NCBI GenBank assembly: GCA_039621445.1
Contig: CP154956.1
Location: 28,030,667-28,094,666, forward strand
DNA length: 64,000 nt
Direction of reading: 5' to 3'
Source of the DNA: Euglena gracilis
Taxonomy: Eukaryota; Euglenida; Euglenophyceae; Euglenales
The notes below the pieces were generated by a model. That model saw only the letters and a program-made list of their open reading frames with translations, had not been told where the DNA came from and made no database searches. Positions 1-13,000 of the stretch are shown here, in pieces; the first letter of the stretch is position 1, and each line of letters begins with the position of its first letter. Both the position numbers and the translations under genes were made by a program.

Positions 1-1030
1 CGAATGGTGAGGCAAACTTGGTACAGTTGGATCCAAACCAATCCGGCTGTGGCTCATGTGGCAGTGGTTGCAGGAGCCATTGTGTGGGTTGTGAGGAGCA
101 AAGCAAGCAGCATGCACACTCAGAACGACAAAGTTGCAGGAGGAGGATCGGGTGGCAGGGGGGAAGGAGGGGGACACCCACCAGAACACTTGGAAGCCAT
201 AGGGTGCACTTCCGCGTGCCCCAAGTGGTGATGGTGAGGGTGATGCGTTGCCAAGCTCGTTTCTCACTTTTAAGCGTCGCGTGCGCGTACAGCCGAGAAT
301 CGTTTGTGGGCGATAAGGCCTTGGCCAACTGGGTTCGCCCAAAAGCTCTGGAACGAGGAGTCCTTTTGCTGGCGGTGGTGAACCGGTCATTGCAGGTAGA
401 GGATGGCCACCCGGCGGTTCTGGAACTTCTCCCCCCACAGGAAGCCTGCGGGGGGGGGGGGCAGAGCTCACCCTCGCCGTCGGTTCCCTGACACCAGGAC
501 TCCTCCCTGATGGGGTTCGTCCTGTCACGCCAGGGTGCTTTCTCCGGACCCCATCCTCCCACCCCATTTTGGTTGGGGTAATTTCTGAGGTCGAAAAAAT
601 TTTGGCCCTCACACTGAAATTGGGGGGAAATAAAAAAAATTAGGTGGCTGTTGCGTTGTGGAACACCTGGTTCAAACTCCAAAAAAAAAACTGGGGCCTC
701 AGAAAACCTTTTTAAAATCGAATCTCAATTTTTGGCAAAAAAAAAATGCTTAAAATAGCCAAATATGCCTGAAAAAAAAAAGTCGTCCAAGGAGAAGCTT
801 TTGACTGAACATTTCTGCTAGAGAGAGGAAAAAAAACATATTATCAGTTATTTCTGTTATGCAACATTATTTGATAAAAACCAAAACTTTTTCTCAAACA
901 ATGCAAACGTCAGCGAAACAGTGTTTTGCACACTTTTTTCATGAAAATTCAAAAAGTTCAAAAAACATATAATTAAAAAAAAAAGATGAAAAGTGGGTGT
1001 TTACAAACCCTTTTGGAATTAGGAAAACTC
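1..1030. other. Unassigned left end, no supported gene
   Basis: Bases 240-500 are moderately GC-rich and open in several frames on both strands, but no frame carries a motif or splice phase I can defend. Bases 560-1030 are A/T-rich with A-runs, typical of the non-coding sequence in this window. If gene A continues leftward past its EGF exon, further exons could lie here. I see no promoter, RNA gene or defined repeat in this part. Confidence 0.4.
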
Positions 1031-1295
1031 AATGATGACTAATTCCCTAATTCTCGAAAAATTCCTGCTTTTTTTTAAAAAAAAGGACCCCGCTGTTCTG
1101 TTCGAAGGTGTAGTGATCTATGAGACCCGTAAAATTATTGTGCGTGTCAAAATGCGATATCCCTTAATTTGGGTGTTAGGCTTCCTGTCATCGCCTCGAA
1201 ACGCTGGGGCTGTGCGGGTTGTTGGGAACCTGCCGCCAGGAGGGGTTCTCCTCTCAACAGGGGGGGGGGGGGAATGCATCTTGGCCCTTCAAAAC

Positions 1296-1735
1296 ATGCA
1301 AGTCAAAAAAATGCAAAAAATGCAAAAAATGCAAAAAATGCAAAAAAAAATGCAAAAAAATGCAAAAAAAAATGCAAAAAAATGCAAAAAAATGCAACTT
1401 GCATGAAAACCTTGAGAAAAAGCTGGAATATGACAGAGCTTTGCTGCCTAAAATCAAAAAAAAATTCTAGGGAAAAATATTCTATGCAAAAAAAACACAA
1501 AAAAATGCAAAAAAATCCAACATATGCCAACCAACTACAAAATTTTTTTCAAGGGCAAAATATTTTATGTAAAAAATGCAAAAAAATGAAAAAAAAATCC
1601 AAACATACGGCAACCAACTACAAAAAAAATTTCCAGGGCAAAATATTTTATGCAAAAAAATGCAAAGAAATGCAAAAAATGCAAATTTCGGGAAAACCTG
1701 ATTATGCAAAAAAAAAATGCAAATTATGCAAGTTG
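1296..1735. repeat. Degenerate TGCAAAAA minisatellite
   Basis: A tract of some 440 bases made largely of the unit TGCAAAAA(A), most regular at 1310-1400 and again at 1640-1730, with diverged copies between. Open frames across it read as lysine/cysteine/asparagine or phenylalanine repeats and are not genes. The tract ends against a C-run at 1741. A looser relative based on ATGCGCAAAA lies at 12350-12540. Confidence 0.85.
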
Positions 1736-2205
1736 CATTTCCCCCCCCTGGACTCTCAACCAAGACGTTTGTAAGTGGACAGTATCCCAGGAGATGAGAT
1801 CCTTTTGGTGTCGAACGAGAAGTCTGAAAAAATGGCGCCTGGGAAATCGTGAGGGGGTGAGGAGGGTCGGACCCTGCCCAGGTCGCCGGATCCTTGTAAG
1901 CCCAGGGCCTGTGGGTGTTGGTCCCAGATCCCCCCAAAAAACCTCCTGGGTGGTCCGGCCCTGGACCCCCCACTATGGGGTCTGCCAAGGAAAAGAGAAG
2001 CCTGGGGGGGGGGGCTTGACCCACTTTTGTTATGTAAAAATTTGGGAAATAGAGGAAGCCCCCACCCCCTCTGTGGTGCCCATTCAGCCTGCCTCCAGCC
2101 CTCCCCCGGGGGGGGGACCTCTCCCTGGCTGCATTTCAAACCCAAAAACTGCGGATTTGGATAATATGGAAGCGGAAAACAGAATTGGACAATTTGAGGA
2201 CGAAC

Positions 2206-4987
2206 CTGCCTCGCAATACTGTCCGCTGAACCCCACTGGGCACTGGCATTCTCCATACTGACAGACTCCACCACGAAGGCACGGGTTGGCACAGGCTCAT
2301 GAAACCTGGTGGAGAGGCTCTCAATACAAGCGAATTGGTTTTGTGTGTGCATATACACATTTTGAAAAGAAAAGAGCTTCCGTGAGTATCTTGCGCCGTT
2401 GATCACGTGTGGATGTTTGCCCATCGCGTCCGAGTGCAGGCACGCAGAGTGAGTTCAGAACTGCATCTTGATCTTTGCAGTGTGGGGAAGTAGCAAACAG
2501 ACGTCACAGCCTGCCCAGGCACACACTGCAGGGGCATCGAGTAGGACCAGCGCAGCTGAGCCCCGGCAGAGAACTGTCACAGACAAGGAGACAACGAGCC
2601 TGTGAATCACTTCGAATTCGAGGGAGTTGGGATGCAACTGACACAACTGCAGAAGAAAGGGGGGGGAGTGGTTGAGAGAGACTGAGGAGTTCACTATCAG
2701 CAACAAGGCACATGGTGAACCTCAACGCTGATGCACCTGACACATCTCAATCAACGTTCACAGAGAGCGGTTTTCTTAAGCACCCCTTGAAGGGGTCCCG
2801 TGGGCCGGCTGGAAAAGAGGTGCTGGCTTGGACCCCCACCTGGGGGGTGGGGGGTCCGGGGGGAGGGGGGCACTGGGAGCTGGACGGCGGATACCCCAAA
2901 ATACCCGAAAAAGCCCAAATCCAGCTGGGTTGGCATTTTTCAGCCAAAATTTGGAGGTGAAGACCCAAAAACCAGCAAAAAATGCCATTTTTTGGTCATT
3001 TTGACCCCCTTTCCCCCAAAATTGTCGGCGCCTTGTGTCAAAATTTTCATCGGCCTATCCCCGCTTTGCCAGGCTGTGGACTCGGGGGGGTTCCACAGAC
3101 CGGCCCCTCCCCCAGGGGTGAGGGGCCCCTCCGGCTAAGAAAACCCCTGTTCACAGAAACGCTTAACAGCAACATTTATTCTGTGACAACAATGCACACA
3201 CACACGCACACCCACACATACAACATCCACCCAAACCCACATCCACAACGCATGCCTGTGGTCCACACCACAGACCCACACCCACATACAAACCACACAA
3301 CACATTACCTTGAACTTCAGTCGGCTTCCACCGGTCTGGTCCTGCAGTTTGAAGAGGATCTGGTGCCACCCTGTGGGAGAAGCCGCGGACAGCTCTTCTG
3401 ACGCAACAACCGACACCTTTCGCCAGTTGGATCGGGCCCACCGCCTGGTCACGGTTGTTGTCCCACACGTCAGAGGCGATCACGAGCTGGCCGTCCAGCC
3501 ACCCGCGGACCGCCTCATCGTTGCGGTACGTGATGTTGGTGCTGGTTGGCACCTGCAGCAAACCACTGGGCGTGGACATGATCAAAGCACACGCGCATCC
3601 AAACACACACACACACACACACACACCAGTGTGCAGTGGACGTCCACGTGCACGCTCACAGCAGCAACAGATGCGCAAACCCCTGCATCCCCTGCCCAGA
3701 CGCAGGAGTGCCTGAATGGCCGGGATGTGGTGGGGGTCGGAATGGACACCGTGGTCCCCTCCATCGAGACAAAAGAATGACGTTTTCCCCCACCCCACAC
3801 CTGGTGCCCACCCCTTTTCTCGTTCCTTTGCCCTGTGCTTTGGACGGCGCAAACGCGGGGCGAAACCGCCACACCGCAGCGTACAGGGCCAGGCTGAAGT
3901 ACTCCACGAAGTTGTTGTACGAGCCGAACGCCCACGTGCCGTCCTTGCGGTACAGCGGCTGCCACGCCATGGCCGGGCTGGTGCCCCACGGCGTGGCCTG
4001 CACGTCCCCTGTGGCACAGGGTGGGGGCACCGGGGACAGTTATGTGTGGTCCTTTCCCTCTGGGTTTCTCTACGATACTGTGGAACCCTGGGCATGGGTG
4101 GGATGACCCCCCTTGGACTACCACTGCCGGATCCATTCAACGATGTTTGATGTCTCGGGGAAGAGCAATGCCAGGGGAGACACCATCACAGAAAACAGCT
4201 TTTTTAAGACCCCCAGGGTGGGGTCCACCCATCCAGTCCCGAAAATTGGGCTGTCTAAGAGCATTTCCCCAAAAAAATTTTGGTGCTTCGCGCCAAAACC
4301 CGTACCTGGGCCACCGGCGGACCCTCTCCCCACGGGGTTCTTTCGAGTTATTAAAAAAATTCTGATTCTATTCAAGATTCTGACTGAAAGATCTGGTCAC
4401 ATGTTTGGTGAAAAACAACACAAACAAGAATTGAGCCGATAAAGCTGGGCCAGGCTTTTCTGAGTTCATGACGTGGCACTCATCGTCCTAATGCTACCCA
4501 TCCGTTGCACACCGTCCTGGGGCTGCAGGGCAGACTCGTTTGTGACCGGAAACCGTGCAGCGGAGAAGCCAGCGCTGCTGGCCAGCACCACCCCGTCCGT
4601 GGCCGAGGCCCCTGCGAGAAAAATCGCACACTGGAGCCGATGCGGTTCACTTAATACAGAAACACCCCACTCCCCTTTTCGCATCGTCACCTCAGGAGAA
4701 TTTGACAACAAATGTGAAGGAAATGGCCTAAAAAATATTCGTTGCTTTCGGAGCCAGGTCACTTTGGTGTTTCTTTGCGGACCCCTGCCCCCGCCAAAAA
4801 CCAATCCGCCACCCTCCCCGGGGCGGGGGAGCGGCCAGCGACAAAGGAACTGTGTGGCGGGGCACACCAAGGTGCAGGAAAGTGGCCAGCCAGCCTGTGC
4901 CAGCGTCCGCCACGTCCAGCGTGCTCTGCTGGCTTGGCTTCCACAACAACCCCACGGTAGAGAACCGCGCCCGGAAGTACCGCGTCC
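2206..4987 (-). CDS. Gene A: secreted EGF / WLDG-module protein, partial
   Basis: Five exons read on the minus strand: 4987-4868, 4611-4513, 4008-3875, 3552-3309 and 2295-2206. The first four have GT...AG edges and chain in phase. They encode a beta-sandwich module: YFRARFSTVGLLWKPSQQ, then GWLATFLHLG, then NNFVEYFSLALYAA, then ITYRNDEAVRGWLDGQLVIA and a GWHQILFKLQ strand. The same order occurs in gene B (GWVTRLLKLG, VTHYLALAVYTA, AAVVWLDGVVVF, GWHQLVVKF), so the two are paralogues. The last exon encodes a classical EGF-like domain (CANPCLRGGVCQYGECQC...). The module resembles the 'GSDDG...WLNG' accessory domains of secreted enzymes and PA14-like sandwiches; ligand unknown. Between VWDNN and KVSVVASEEL (near 3440) the exon needs a one-base shift. 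Phase between the WLDG and EGF exons does not match, so an exon is missing. The start and stop were not found. Confidence 0.65.
2765..3149. mobile_element. hAT-like MITE, family R2, TSD TTCACAGA
   Basis: A 385-base element bounded by a perfect 8-bp duplication TTCACAGA at 2757-2764 and 3150-3157. The right terminus reads inward as CAGGGGTTTTCTTAGCC, and the left terminus GAGCGGTTTTCTTAAGC is a mutated copy. The interior has G/C runs and the family phrase AAATCCAGCTGGGTTGGC near 2917. The 8-bp duplication with CAGGG-type ends is the signature of the hAT superfamily. No transposase is encoded, so it is non-autonomous. It lies in an intron of gene A. Confidence 0.85.
3190..3640. repeat. CA microsatellites flanking a gene A exon
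   Basis: Short CACA-rich tracts lie at about 3186-3300 and 3600-3632, on both sides of the gene A exon at 3552-3309. They are intronic. Histidine/threonine open frames across them are products of the repeat. Confidence 0.7.
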
Positions 4988-4999
4988 CTGGGGGTCCCA

Positions 5000-6127
5000 A
5001 GGAGGGAGCATGGTGCGATACGGGGGGTTTGAGAAAAGGGCGCCTGGGGGTTGGACCCCTTCCAGACGGGGGGGCATCCCTCACCAAAATAGGGGCATAG
5101 CCAAAATGGACCAAAATCTTTACCCCACAAAAGCGGACCGGACCCCCCCCCCCGCTTGCCACGGGGGTCCAGACCGACCCCCGGGAGGCAGATGAACCCC
5201 CCAAAACGTGCATACTTTTCCTTCCAGCATTTTTTGATAGTTACCCCAAAAAATTTGCCCAAAACGTGCCCAAAATGGCATTTCTGGCCAGCAAAATTTT
5301 TCGACCCGACGCGAGTTGAGAATTGGTCACCCGGACAGCGCCATTGTTCAGGTGGGGCGGTGTCCCCCCTTCCTGGACTTGGGGGGGGGGGGGTTGCGAC
5401 CCATCCTACACCTGCCCTTATATCGATCTCTTGGCAACCCAACCCTCAAAAAGTAAAAGTTTTCCTTTTGGGGCCTTTTCGTGCCGAAAATTTTTGGCAA
5501 ACTTGACACCCAGAATAGGCCCATTGGGGGTGGGGGACACGCCCCTCTCTTCTACCGCATGTAAACTCCTTGAACCCTGTAACCCCCTCATCCTTATATC
5601 GAATTTGGAACTGAGCATTCAAATGTTCAAGAATAATTCAAAATGGATGTTTCGAAGGTTAAATAGCTGGTCTTTTAGACCCTGGTGCTGGTTGATTGGG
5701 CAATCTTGACTGGCTTGAAAAAAAAGCCCCAAACAGGTCTTCATGGGCACCATTAACTCTCAGGCTCAAGATGGATGGGAAGCCTTGAGGGGAGGACCCC
5801 CCCCACAGACACGGAGGGGGTGGGGCAGACCCCCTCCAACCTCAAAACTGAAGCGGATCAGGGAACTTTTGGGTTTTGTGGGCTAGCAAAGGGCCAGATG
5901 ACCAAGCCAATGTTGTTGAAGAATCCCTGATTTTTTAGATAAAATCCAAAATGCTCATTTTTTGAACATTTTTATTGGAAAACACCAAAAACATCATAAA
6001 AAATGTGCAATATGGAGGGGGGGGACGGCATTTTTGTTCATTTTCTGGCGCTGTGTGCCGGAAGAAAAATTTCCCTGTTTTTGGAACCTTCCAAGAAGGG
6101 GATAGGGGTCCGGTCGAGAAACCCCTC
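5000..6127. other. Intergenic repeat debris upstream of gene A
   Basis: No supported exon. The stretch has repeated G/C homopolymers (5050-5070, 5145-5200, 5380-5400) alternating with AAAATTT-rich segments, the texture of the miniature elements elsewhere in the window, but I could not pair terminal repeats with confidence. The missing 5' exons of gene A, whose first visible exon begins in phase 1, should lie between here and 7087. Confidence 0.4.
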
Positions 6128-6387
6128 CAGGGGTTTTTTTTTAAGACCGGGGGGGGTTCCCCCCACCCACCCACCCTCTGGGGGCCCCCTGGGGGGGTCC
6201 CGGGGGACCCACCCAAAAATTGCGAAAAATTCTAAAAATAGCACCTTTTTTCAAAAAAGGTTCGGTGCCTTCGGCGCCGAAAAGTATATCCCACTCCCCT
6301 CCCTAGGGACCCCACAGGGGGGGGGGGGTCGGCCGGACCTATCCACCCAACCCCCCCCTGGGGGTCCACGACTAAAAAAAACTCCTG
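6128..6387. mobile_element. hAT-like MITE, family R1, TSD AACCCCTC
   Basis: A 260-base element with perfect 8-bp target duplications AACCCCTC at 6120-6127 and 6388-6395. The left end is CAGGGGTTTTTTTTAAGACC; the right end read inward is CAGGAGTTTTTTTTAGTCG. The interior is: G/C block, GGGTCCCGGGGGACCC, an A-rich centre, the TTCGGCGCCGAAAAG core, AGTATATCCCAC, then a second G/C block. Sister copies at 10040-10317 and 31434-31709 share this order. It lies between genes A and B. Confidence 0.9.
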
Positions 6388-7086
6388 AACCCCTCCCAAC
6401 ATCTAGGGAGGGAGGGTCCGGAATCCCCCACCACCTTACCCTGCCGGGGGGGGGGGGGTATCAGCAATCCCCACCTCCCTCAATATCAATGGCTTGCATG
6501 AAATGAATACACACCGAAAATTTTCTGCTGGACCCACTTATCAACCCCCACCCCCTTCGCCAGAGCTAATCCTGAAATAAACGCTTGGTTTGGGTCATAT
6601 ATCTGAAGGCGTAATGCATTATGCACAACTTTACGTCCAATTTACATACATATATAAATTTGTGGCTGTGTGTACGTTTTCAGTTTGAATTCGGTTGAAA
6701 ATTCATTGCAGCACAATCAGGATATGACACCACCCAATTTCAAACAGACATGGCAACCCCCCCCTTCTAAGAGCATGGGTGCGCACATTTTAAGGACGTA
6801 CTTTCGGACCCTGAGGGGTGCGCACTTATTAGGGCACTTATTAGGGCACTGCACACCTTTGGGGGGGTTTATTTATCATGTAGAGCTCACTCTGTAAGAT
6901 TTCCTTCAATCAGCACAATCAATTCACCAACCATAAACATCATTTCAAATCTGCGTGTGGAACGTATGCTGCGCCCATAAAAACCCATAAAAAAAAAAAA
7001 AAAAAAAAAAAACAAACCACCCCCCCCCCCCCCCCTCCCCCCCAAAAAAAAAATCTTCAAGACGACTTTTTCTTTGCGTCAACTCT
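6388..7086. other. Gene B downstream region and CCTAATAAGTGC repeat copy
   Basis: This is the region 3' of gene B. A minus-strand AATAAA (plus TTTATT at 6868-6873) lies about 210 bases past the gene B stop and is a possible polyadenylation signal, though AATAAA is not used by all algae. Bases 6778-6870 carry the GTGCGCACTTATTAGGGCAC motif, an inverted relative of the 41.1-41.6 kb repeat. A pure A-run followed by a C-run occupies 6985-7060. No exon seen. Confidence 0.5.
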
Positions 7087-10000
7087 TCAAACGTTGGACG
7101 TCCAGACGAGCAGACAGCAAACGGGGGAACCGGTCGGCGCCTTCCGGAACTTGACCACCAGCTGGTGCCAGCCGGCGGCGACGCCGAGCGTGCCGGAGTC
7201 CACGTCGGCATCCACTGCCGCGCTGGCGGAGAACACCACCACGCCGTCGAGCCACACCACGGCGGCGTCGTTGGGCCTGGGGGTGGACCGTGGGGAGGAC
7301 GCTGCGCCTCTCCAAAGCGTGTGTTGGCGTTGGCACATGTCTGTGCCTGTGTGTGTGCGTGCGCAGGTGTGTACATGTGTGTGTGCGTGTGAACAGGTGC
7401 ATGTGTTTGCGCTTGAGCACATGCATGTGTGTGCGCGCGCACATGTGCACGTGTGTTTGCATGCACGTGCGCGCATGCACGTGTGCGTGCACATGTGTGC
7501 ACACGTGCGCATGTGTGTGCGCACGATGGAGCGTGGGCACGTGGCAGCAGCCACTGTGCCAGGACGACGGTGGGGCCAGGTCTGTGGGTTAGTGGGTATT
7601 TGGCATGGGCACACACCGGACCACGAGGCTTGTCTGGAAGTCCACCGCCGTGTAGACCGCGAGGGCGAGGTAGTGGGTCACCCACGCGTTGGTGCTGGTC
7701 CGTCCCAGGCTCTGGTGGTGACCCGACGGCCGGGTCAACGGCATTCGCGGGGAGGGGGCGGCGGCGGTGCGGACCCCTCTCCCCCCGCCTTGGTGGTCTG
7801 CCACAGCCTGCCCTGGCCCCACTGGCCCCCCGCCGCGGAGAGCACCGACCACACCAGCGGCTGCTGCGTCCCGCCCGCCAGCCGGACGGCGTCCCCGGCA
7901 GGGCGGGGCGGAGCTCAGTGGGGGGAGGGGGGAGTGGGTGGCTGGGTGGGTGGCTGGGTGGGTGGGGCGGGCAGCAGTGGTGCCATCGCCCCCCCCCCGC
8001 CCCCCCCCCCGCGGGACACCCTGGGTGGACGGCTCAGGCGTCAATCCCGTCGCTGCGACGATGGGCAGAGGTGGGAGGGATTCGTGTTGGGTGGCAAGGG
8101 GATGGACCCCACCCCGCGAGAGACGGTCCCCCAACCAACCCTTCGGTGGTCAGAATGCTTTTGCCAATTTGCAAAGAAAAAAAATCCGCTGGAAACCCCT
8201 TTCAGGGGGAGGTGCCGGGGGCTGGACAGCCCTGCTGCCCGCCCCCCCCCCCAAGGAAGGGACGGATTTGAAGCCCACTGAACAAAAAGATTCACATACT
8301 GTGTGCCGACATAGACAAACACATTCACAGACGGCAATGCGGAACCAACCCTCCAACCCAAACGCACCTTCGCTGGTGAGGGTGGTGGCGTCAATGCTGC
8401 TCCCTGTAGCGGAAGGAAGCAAAAAAAAAGGACTGTGAGGCGCACAGCGGTCCAATTTTAACATTTAACCCAACAAATATCAAGGGCGTGACGGAGGAAG
8501 CAGACAGCTGCCAAATGAAGGATGGTGGTTGCTTGATCCGCAAGGTGAACTGCGGGATCCCGGTTGCGGATGGTTTGACGCCGGTGGACTGGTGGCGTTT
8601 CCTATCAACCACATTTAAATGGCACAAAAAATTTTGAGGACACTTTCCTGGGGAGGGTCGGATCAACAAAAATTTGGAAACTGACCCTGCAAAAGAGAGA
8701 TCCTCAGTTTACAGGCATTAGCTAGGCAGCAGCTTTGCAATCAGATGCACGTTCCATTTTATGCACCGAAGCCCCTTTGTCATTCCCCTGGTACGTGAGC
8801 GCGCGCGCGCGTGTGTGCGTGTGCGTGCATGCACGTGCGGACATGTGTGCGGGTGGCGCACAATTTTCACCGACACTCGGGTGGGAGGGTCACTTCCAAT
8901 CTTCCAAAAACCAGTCGGTCAGTTTTTTTTTATCAGTCACTGCCCCTCCTTCACTGCCCCCCCCCGGGCCAGGCTGCTTTTAAGACTCCCAGGGAACTCC
9001 CAGGGGAAGGGGGGGGGGTCTCCTGATCCACCCAACCCATCGCGGGATCCTGGAGGGGGACCAACCTAAATATTGGGCCATTCAAGGGCATTTCACTCCG
9101 AAGCCCATACCCACTGGCCTACCTCACCCCCCGGGGGGGGTCCGGCCCGGGACACGCCCACCCACTCCGAGTGGAAAAGAAGCCTGCCCGGGCAGGGTAT
9201 TAAGTGGGGGGGGGGGGCGGTCTGCCCCGAGGAGAAAAACTGGGACACCACCCCACAAAATTCCTTTGAAGGACTTCAAAAACTGTTCAATATTGCGTTT
9301 TCAACAAAATTTCTGCAACAAATGGACAAAAACAGATGACAAAAAAACATAAGTTTTCCAACGCGAGCGTCAGGCAAGAAAACATTTGGTTCCAGCCAGA
9401 AGGGGGAGGGTGTGGACCCCTCTCCTCCCTGGGGGACCTCCCTTCTGTGCAAACCAACGCATACTTAATTCACTTCTGGGGGGGGGGGCATTCTGGAATC
9501 CAAGGAAAAATTGACCACAAATGGTAAAAATCGCAAAAACATTTTCCGGCGCCTTCGGCGACGGGTCATTGAACGTGCCTTTGGTCACCCCCTAGGCGCG
9601 GGGTGTGGGGGTCAAAGCCAGTCAGTCACCAGTCAAAAAAAAAACAGGCACCCACCCCCCTGGGGGGGGGAGGTCGGCTAGTGACAAAGTGATTGTACTA
9701 CACAACACACCGGCGCCCACCTGGATGCGGTCGTCATAGGCGCCCAGCTTCAGCAGGCGGGTCACCCACCCGCTGCCGAGGGCCGGCGCCCCCTGCTCCA
9801 GCCGCACGTGGGGGACGTCGGGGCGAAGGGGACGCTGACGCAGCTGCCGTCCTGCCGCCACCCCGGAGCACAATGGAGCATCGAGAGCCCTGCTTTGGCA
9901 CTGCTCCCAAAAGCACTCTGCACGGATCTGAGAACACCATTTAACCCTCCCCCCCCCAAATAACGGGGCAGTGCTCTTTGAGTGGGCAGTACCCAAATAA

Positions 10001-13000
10001 CGGGGCGGGGGGGGGCAGGCCAAAAAAGATGGTGCCGATCAGGGGTTTTTTTAGGCCGGGGGGGGGGGGGGGGGGTCCCCCCCCACCCACCCACCCTCTG
10101 GGGGGGGGGGAGGGGTCCCGGGGGACCCACAAAAAATGGCCGAAAAATCGCGAAAAGTGCTAAAATAGAATTTTTTCGGCGCCTGCGGCGCCGAAAAGTA
10201 TATCCCACCCCCCTCCGGGGGGCCCCCCCCCCGGGGGGGGGGGGGGGGGGCCCGGCCGGACCCACCCACCCTACCCCCCCTCCCCCCCCCGGGGGTCCAA
10301 ACTTAAAAAAATCCCTGGTTCCGATAACGGGGCACCCAGGTTAGCGAAGACGAAAATATTCCACAACACTTGCCTGCCGCGAGTACATACATGTATACAT
10401 ATGCATACAAACATACATACCTATTTGTGTGTATGGCAGGGATTCACCAGTTATCCCCCAGGGGGGTCCACTAGTGATGGGTAGTGCCCAAATAACGGGG
10501 CAGGGGGGAAGGTCAAAAAGATGGTGCCAGTAACGGGGCACCCGCCCTGTTATTTGGGGGTTACTTCCCCCACTGCTGGAAGGGACGGGTTGTGAAACTG
10601 AACGGTTTTGGAGCTTTCTGACACTGAGGCCAAGCCCACACACCGCCAGTCGATTGTACGCGGCGGACGTCAAGTCCACGGCCATCGTGACCCTCTCCGT
10701 GTCGCTGTTCACCATGGCGTACGGCGATGCCTGCCCCAGGTTGGGCAGGACACCATCTGTGGAGAGCCACAGCACCAGGGCATTGATGCCCCCCCCCCTA
10801 AATGAGCTTCCCTCAAAATGCAGCCCAACACAACCCCCATGACAACCACCTGAACACTCGCCCTGAAATCCCCACCAGTGACTGCCAAAAGACTAAAAGA
10901 AAAGGATGGCCCCCACCTCAAAAGATGCCTCCAGGTCTTTGCCTGGTCTCTGCCCGAAAGAGGGAACATTGAGACAAGCAAGAACCAGGAGGAGGGGGCA
11001 CCAGCGCAGCGGGGGTACGTTGGGTCGAAGAGGGACGCGTGCCGGTACGCCCACAGCAGGTCGATGGCGGCAGGGACCCCTGCGGACAGCCGGACGACGG
11101 GGGCTCAGCTCAAGCAGTGGGGATGGACCTCCCTGTCGACGCACCAGAAAGTCTGGCTTTGAATCAGGGTGGAGGGGGGATGCTTATTGGCCAACATATG
11201 GGTTTGTGTCAGGGGCATGCTCTGTAAACAATGGGGGGGAATTGGTGCTGCACGCCGAAGAGAGAAAACTAGCTTCATTTTGGGGTCCACTGTTCAACTG
11301 AAGGCATTTGAACCTGCACACACTCGTGGAGAACAAGCTGAATTAGACCCACCTTGGGGGAAAGGGGTCTCGCAGTTAGGTCTCCAGGTAGGCACCCCAG
11401 GGGGGAAGGTTTGTGTGTGCCTGGTCGCAGGCAGAAACCTTTCGATGGTATGGATTGTATGCAATGCATGCATGTGATGTTGTTGCAAGGACAGAAAGAG
11501 CAACGTGAGCTTACTATGAGGATGGGGCTTCTGCATTTCTGGCCCCCCTGGCGGCTGTTCGCCACCACCGACGATGGACTTCACCGCTGTCTGTCTGGCT
11601 GACTGTATCCTCTTTCCTGTCAGAGCCCCCCGAGGTTTGTAGTTGGCGGCCCGTTGGGTCGTTCGCCTCTGGCCACACCAGCTTGGTAGGGGTTGCCGTA
11701 CGTCACGAGGTCCCGCAGGAACGTCAAGCGAATGACGCCATTGTCCGCGTCTGGCTCGTAGACATCCGTCACGATCGGGACGCGGCAGGTGCTGCCCGCG
11801 TAACCTGCGGCGCACTGGTTGCAGCCGTCTGTGCATGTGGCGCACGAAGGGGCGGGGCCCCAGCAGCCGGCCTGTGGGGGGTGGCAGGGGGCTGGTGGGG
11901 TAGAAAGCCTAAACCGGCTACTGAATGCAGCCACCCACTTGGGGGTGAGCGTGAGCACACAATACCTGCCCGGGGTTTAAAGATTTCGTTTTGGATTGGA
12001 CTCAGCCCCAAATGTCAAGCAATTTGGTGGCAATTTGCATTTTGTCACTTTCTTCGTCATCTTCTGGCCGGGAGGGTTGCATGGGAAAGCTGGGAGTCGA
12101 ACAACCCCCAGAACCTGGGAAAGGTTCTGTGAAATCAAAGTCGTCAAAGAAAATTCTTGACCTAACAACCGGCCCTTTGGTGGGTGGGGAAAAAAACTTT
12201 GGTGGGTGGGAGACAACAACAAAACAAAAAACACCAGGATGGTGGGGGTGGTAGAGACCCTCACCCCCACCCACAGCACAGGGTTTTCCACAAGCTCCTT
12301 TCAGTGTAATTGGGGGGTTTAAACGGAGGGGCCACCAGCCCAGCCTTGGAAAAAACGCAAAAACGCAAACACGCAAAAATGCGCAAAAAAATGCGCAAAA
12401 TGCCCCAAAAATGCCTAAAGATGCACATTATTTGAAAATATGTGCAAAAAAAATCCGAAAATGTGCACAAAAATGCATATTTTTGGGAAAGAATGCACAA
12501 AAACAGCCCAAACGTGCGAAAAAATCCGAAACGCATTTCCCCCGGTTTAAATGTAAGTTAGGTGGGAGGGGTTATGAGTGGGGGTGAGTCCCTCCCTTCC
12601 TTACCAGAAATATGGAGATGAGCGGCAGCTTGTCATATGCAGCCACAACTGTTCATCACCCCCTCGATCGCCAACCCTGACCCTGGGGGTGACTGAAATG
12701 CAAAAGGGGACTACAAAGAGGGAAATGCAAAGAAGGGTATCATCACTATTCCATTGACACCTGGGCTGTGCAGGTGCAGGAGCAGTTGACGGCGAGGGAA
12801 ACGTTGCAGGTGTAGTTGAGGCCAGTGCCAGAGCAGGTGGTGACGTTGGTCTGCGTTGCATTTGGAGGATGGACTTCGAAACACTGCTCCAGCGTGCAAT
12901 GTCGATGTGCAATACCCAAATGCCGTTGCCACCAGGACCGACAGACACAAACACACATACAGACACCAGCATACCCAAAAGCACAAGAACGAACACAAAA

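Noticed and set aside
18-491. 157-codon plus-strand open frame at the window start
   Set aside because: No domain, no supporting splice or composition signal, and the minus strand is equally open; all verified genes are on the minus strand.
1032-1774. Lysine/cysteine-rich and phenylalanine-rich open frames
   Set aside because: Products of the TGCAAAAA repeat, with no homology-like features.
3310-3600. Bacterial-style operon or Shine-Dalgarno reading of clustered ORFs
   Set aside because: Exon/intron structure with GT-AG borders and conserved domains split between exons shows a eukaryotic genome.
4190-4360. Possible MITE with CAGCTTTTTTAAGAC end
   Set aside because: The right end is only loosely complementary and the flanks show no 8-bp duplication.
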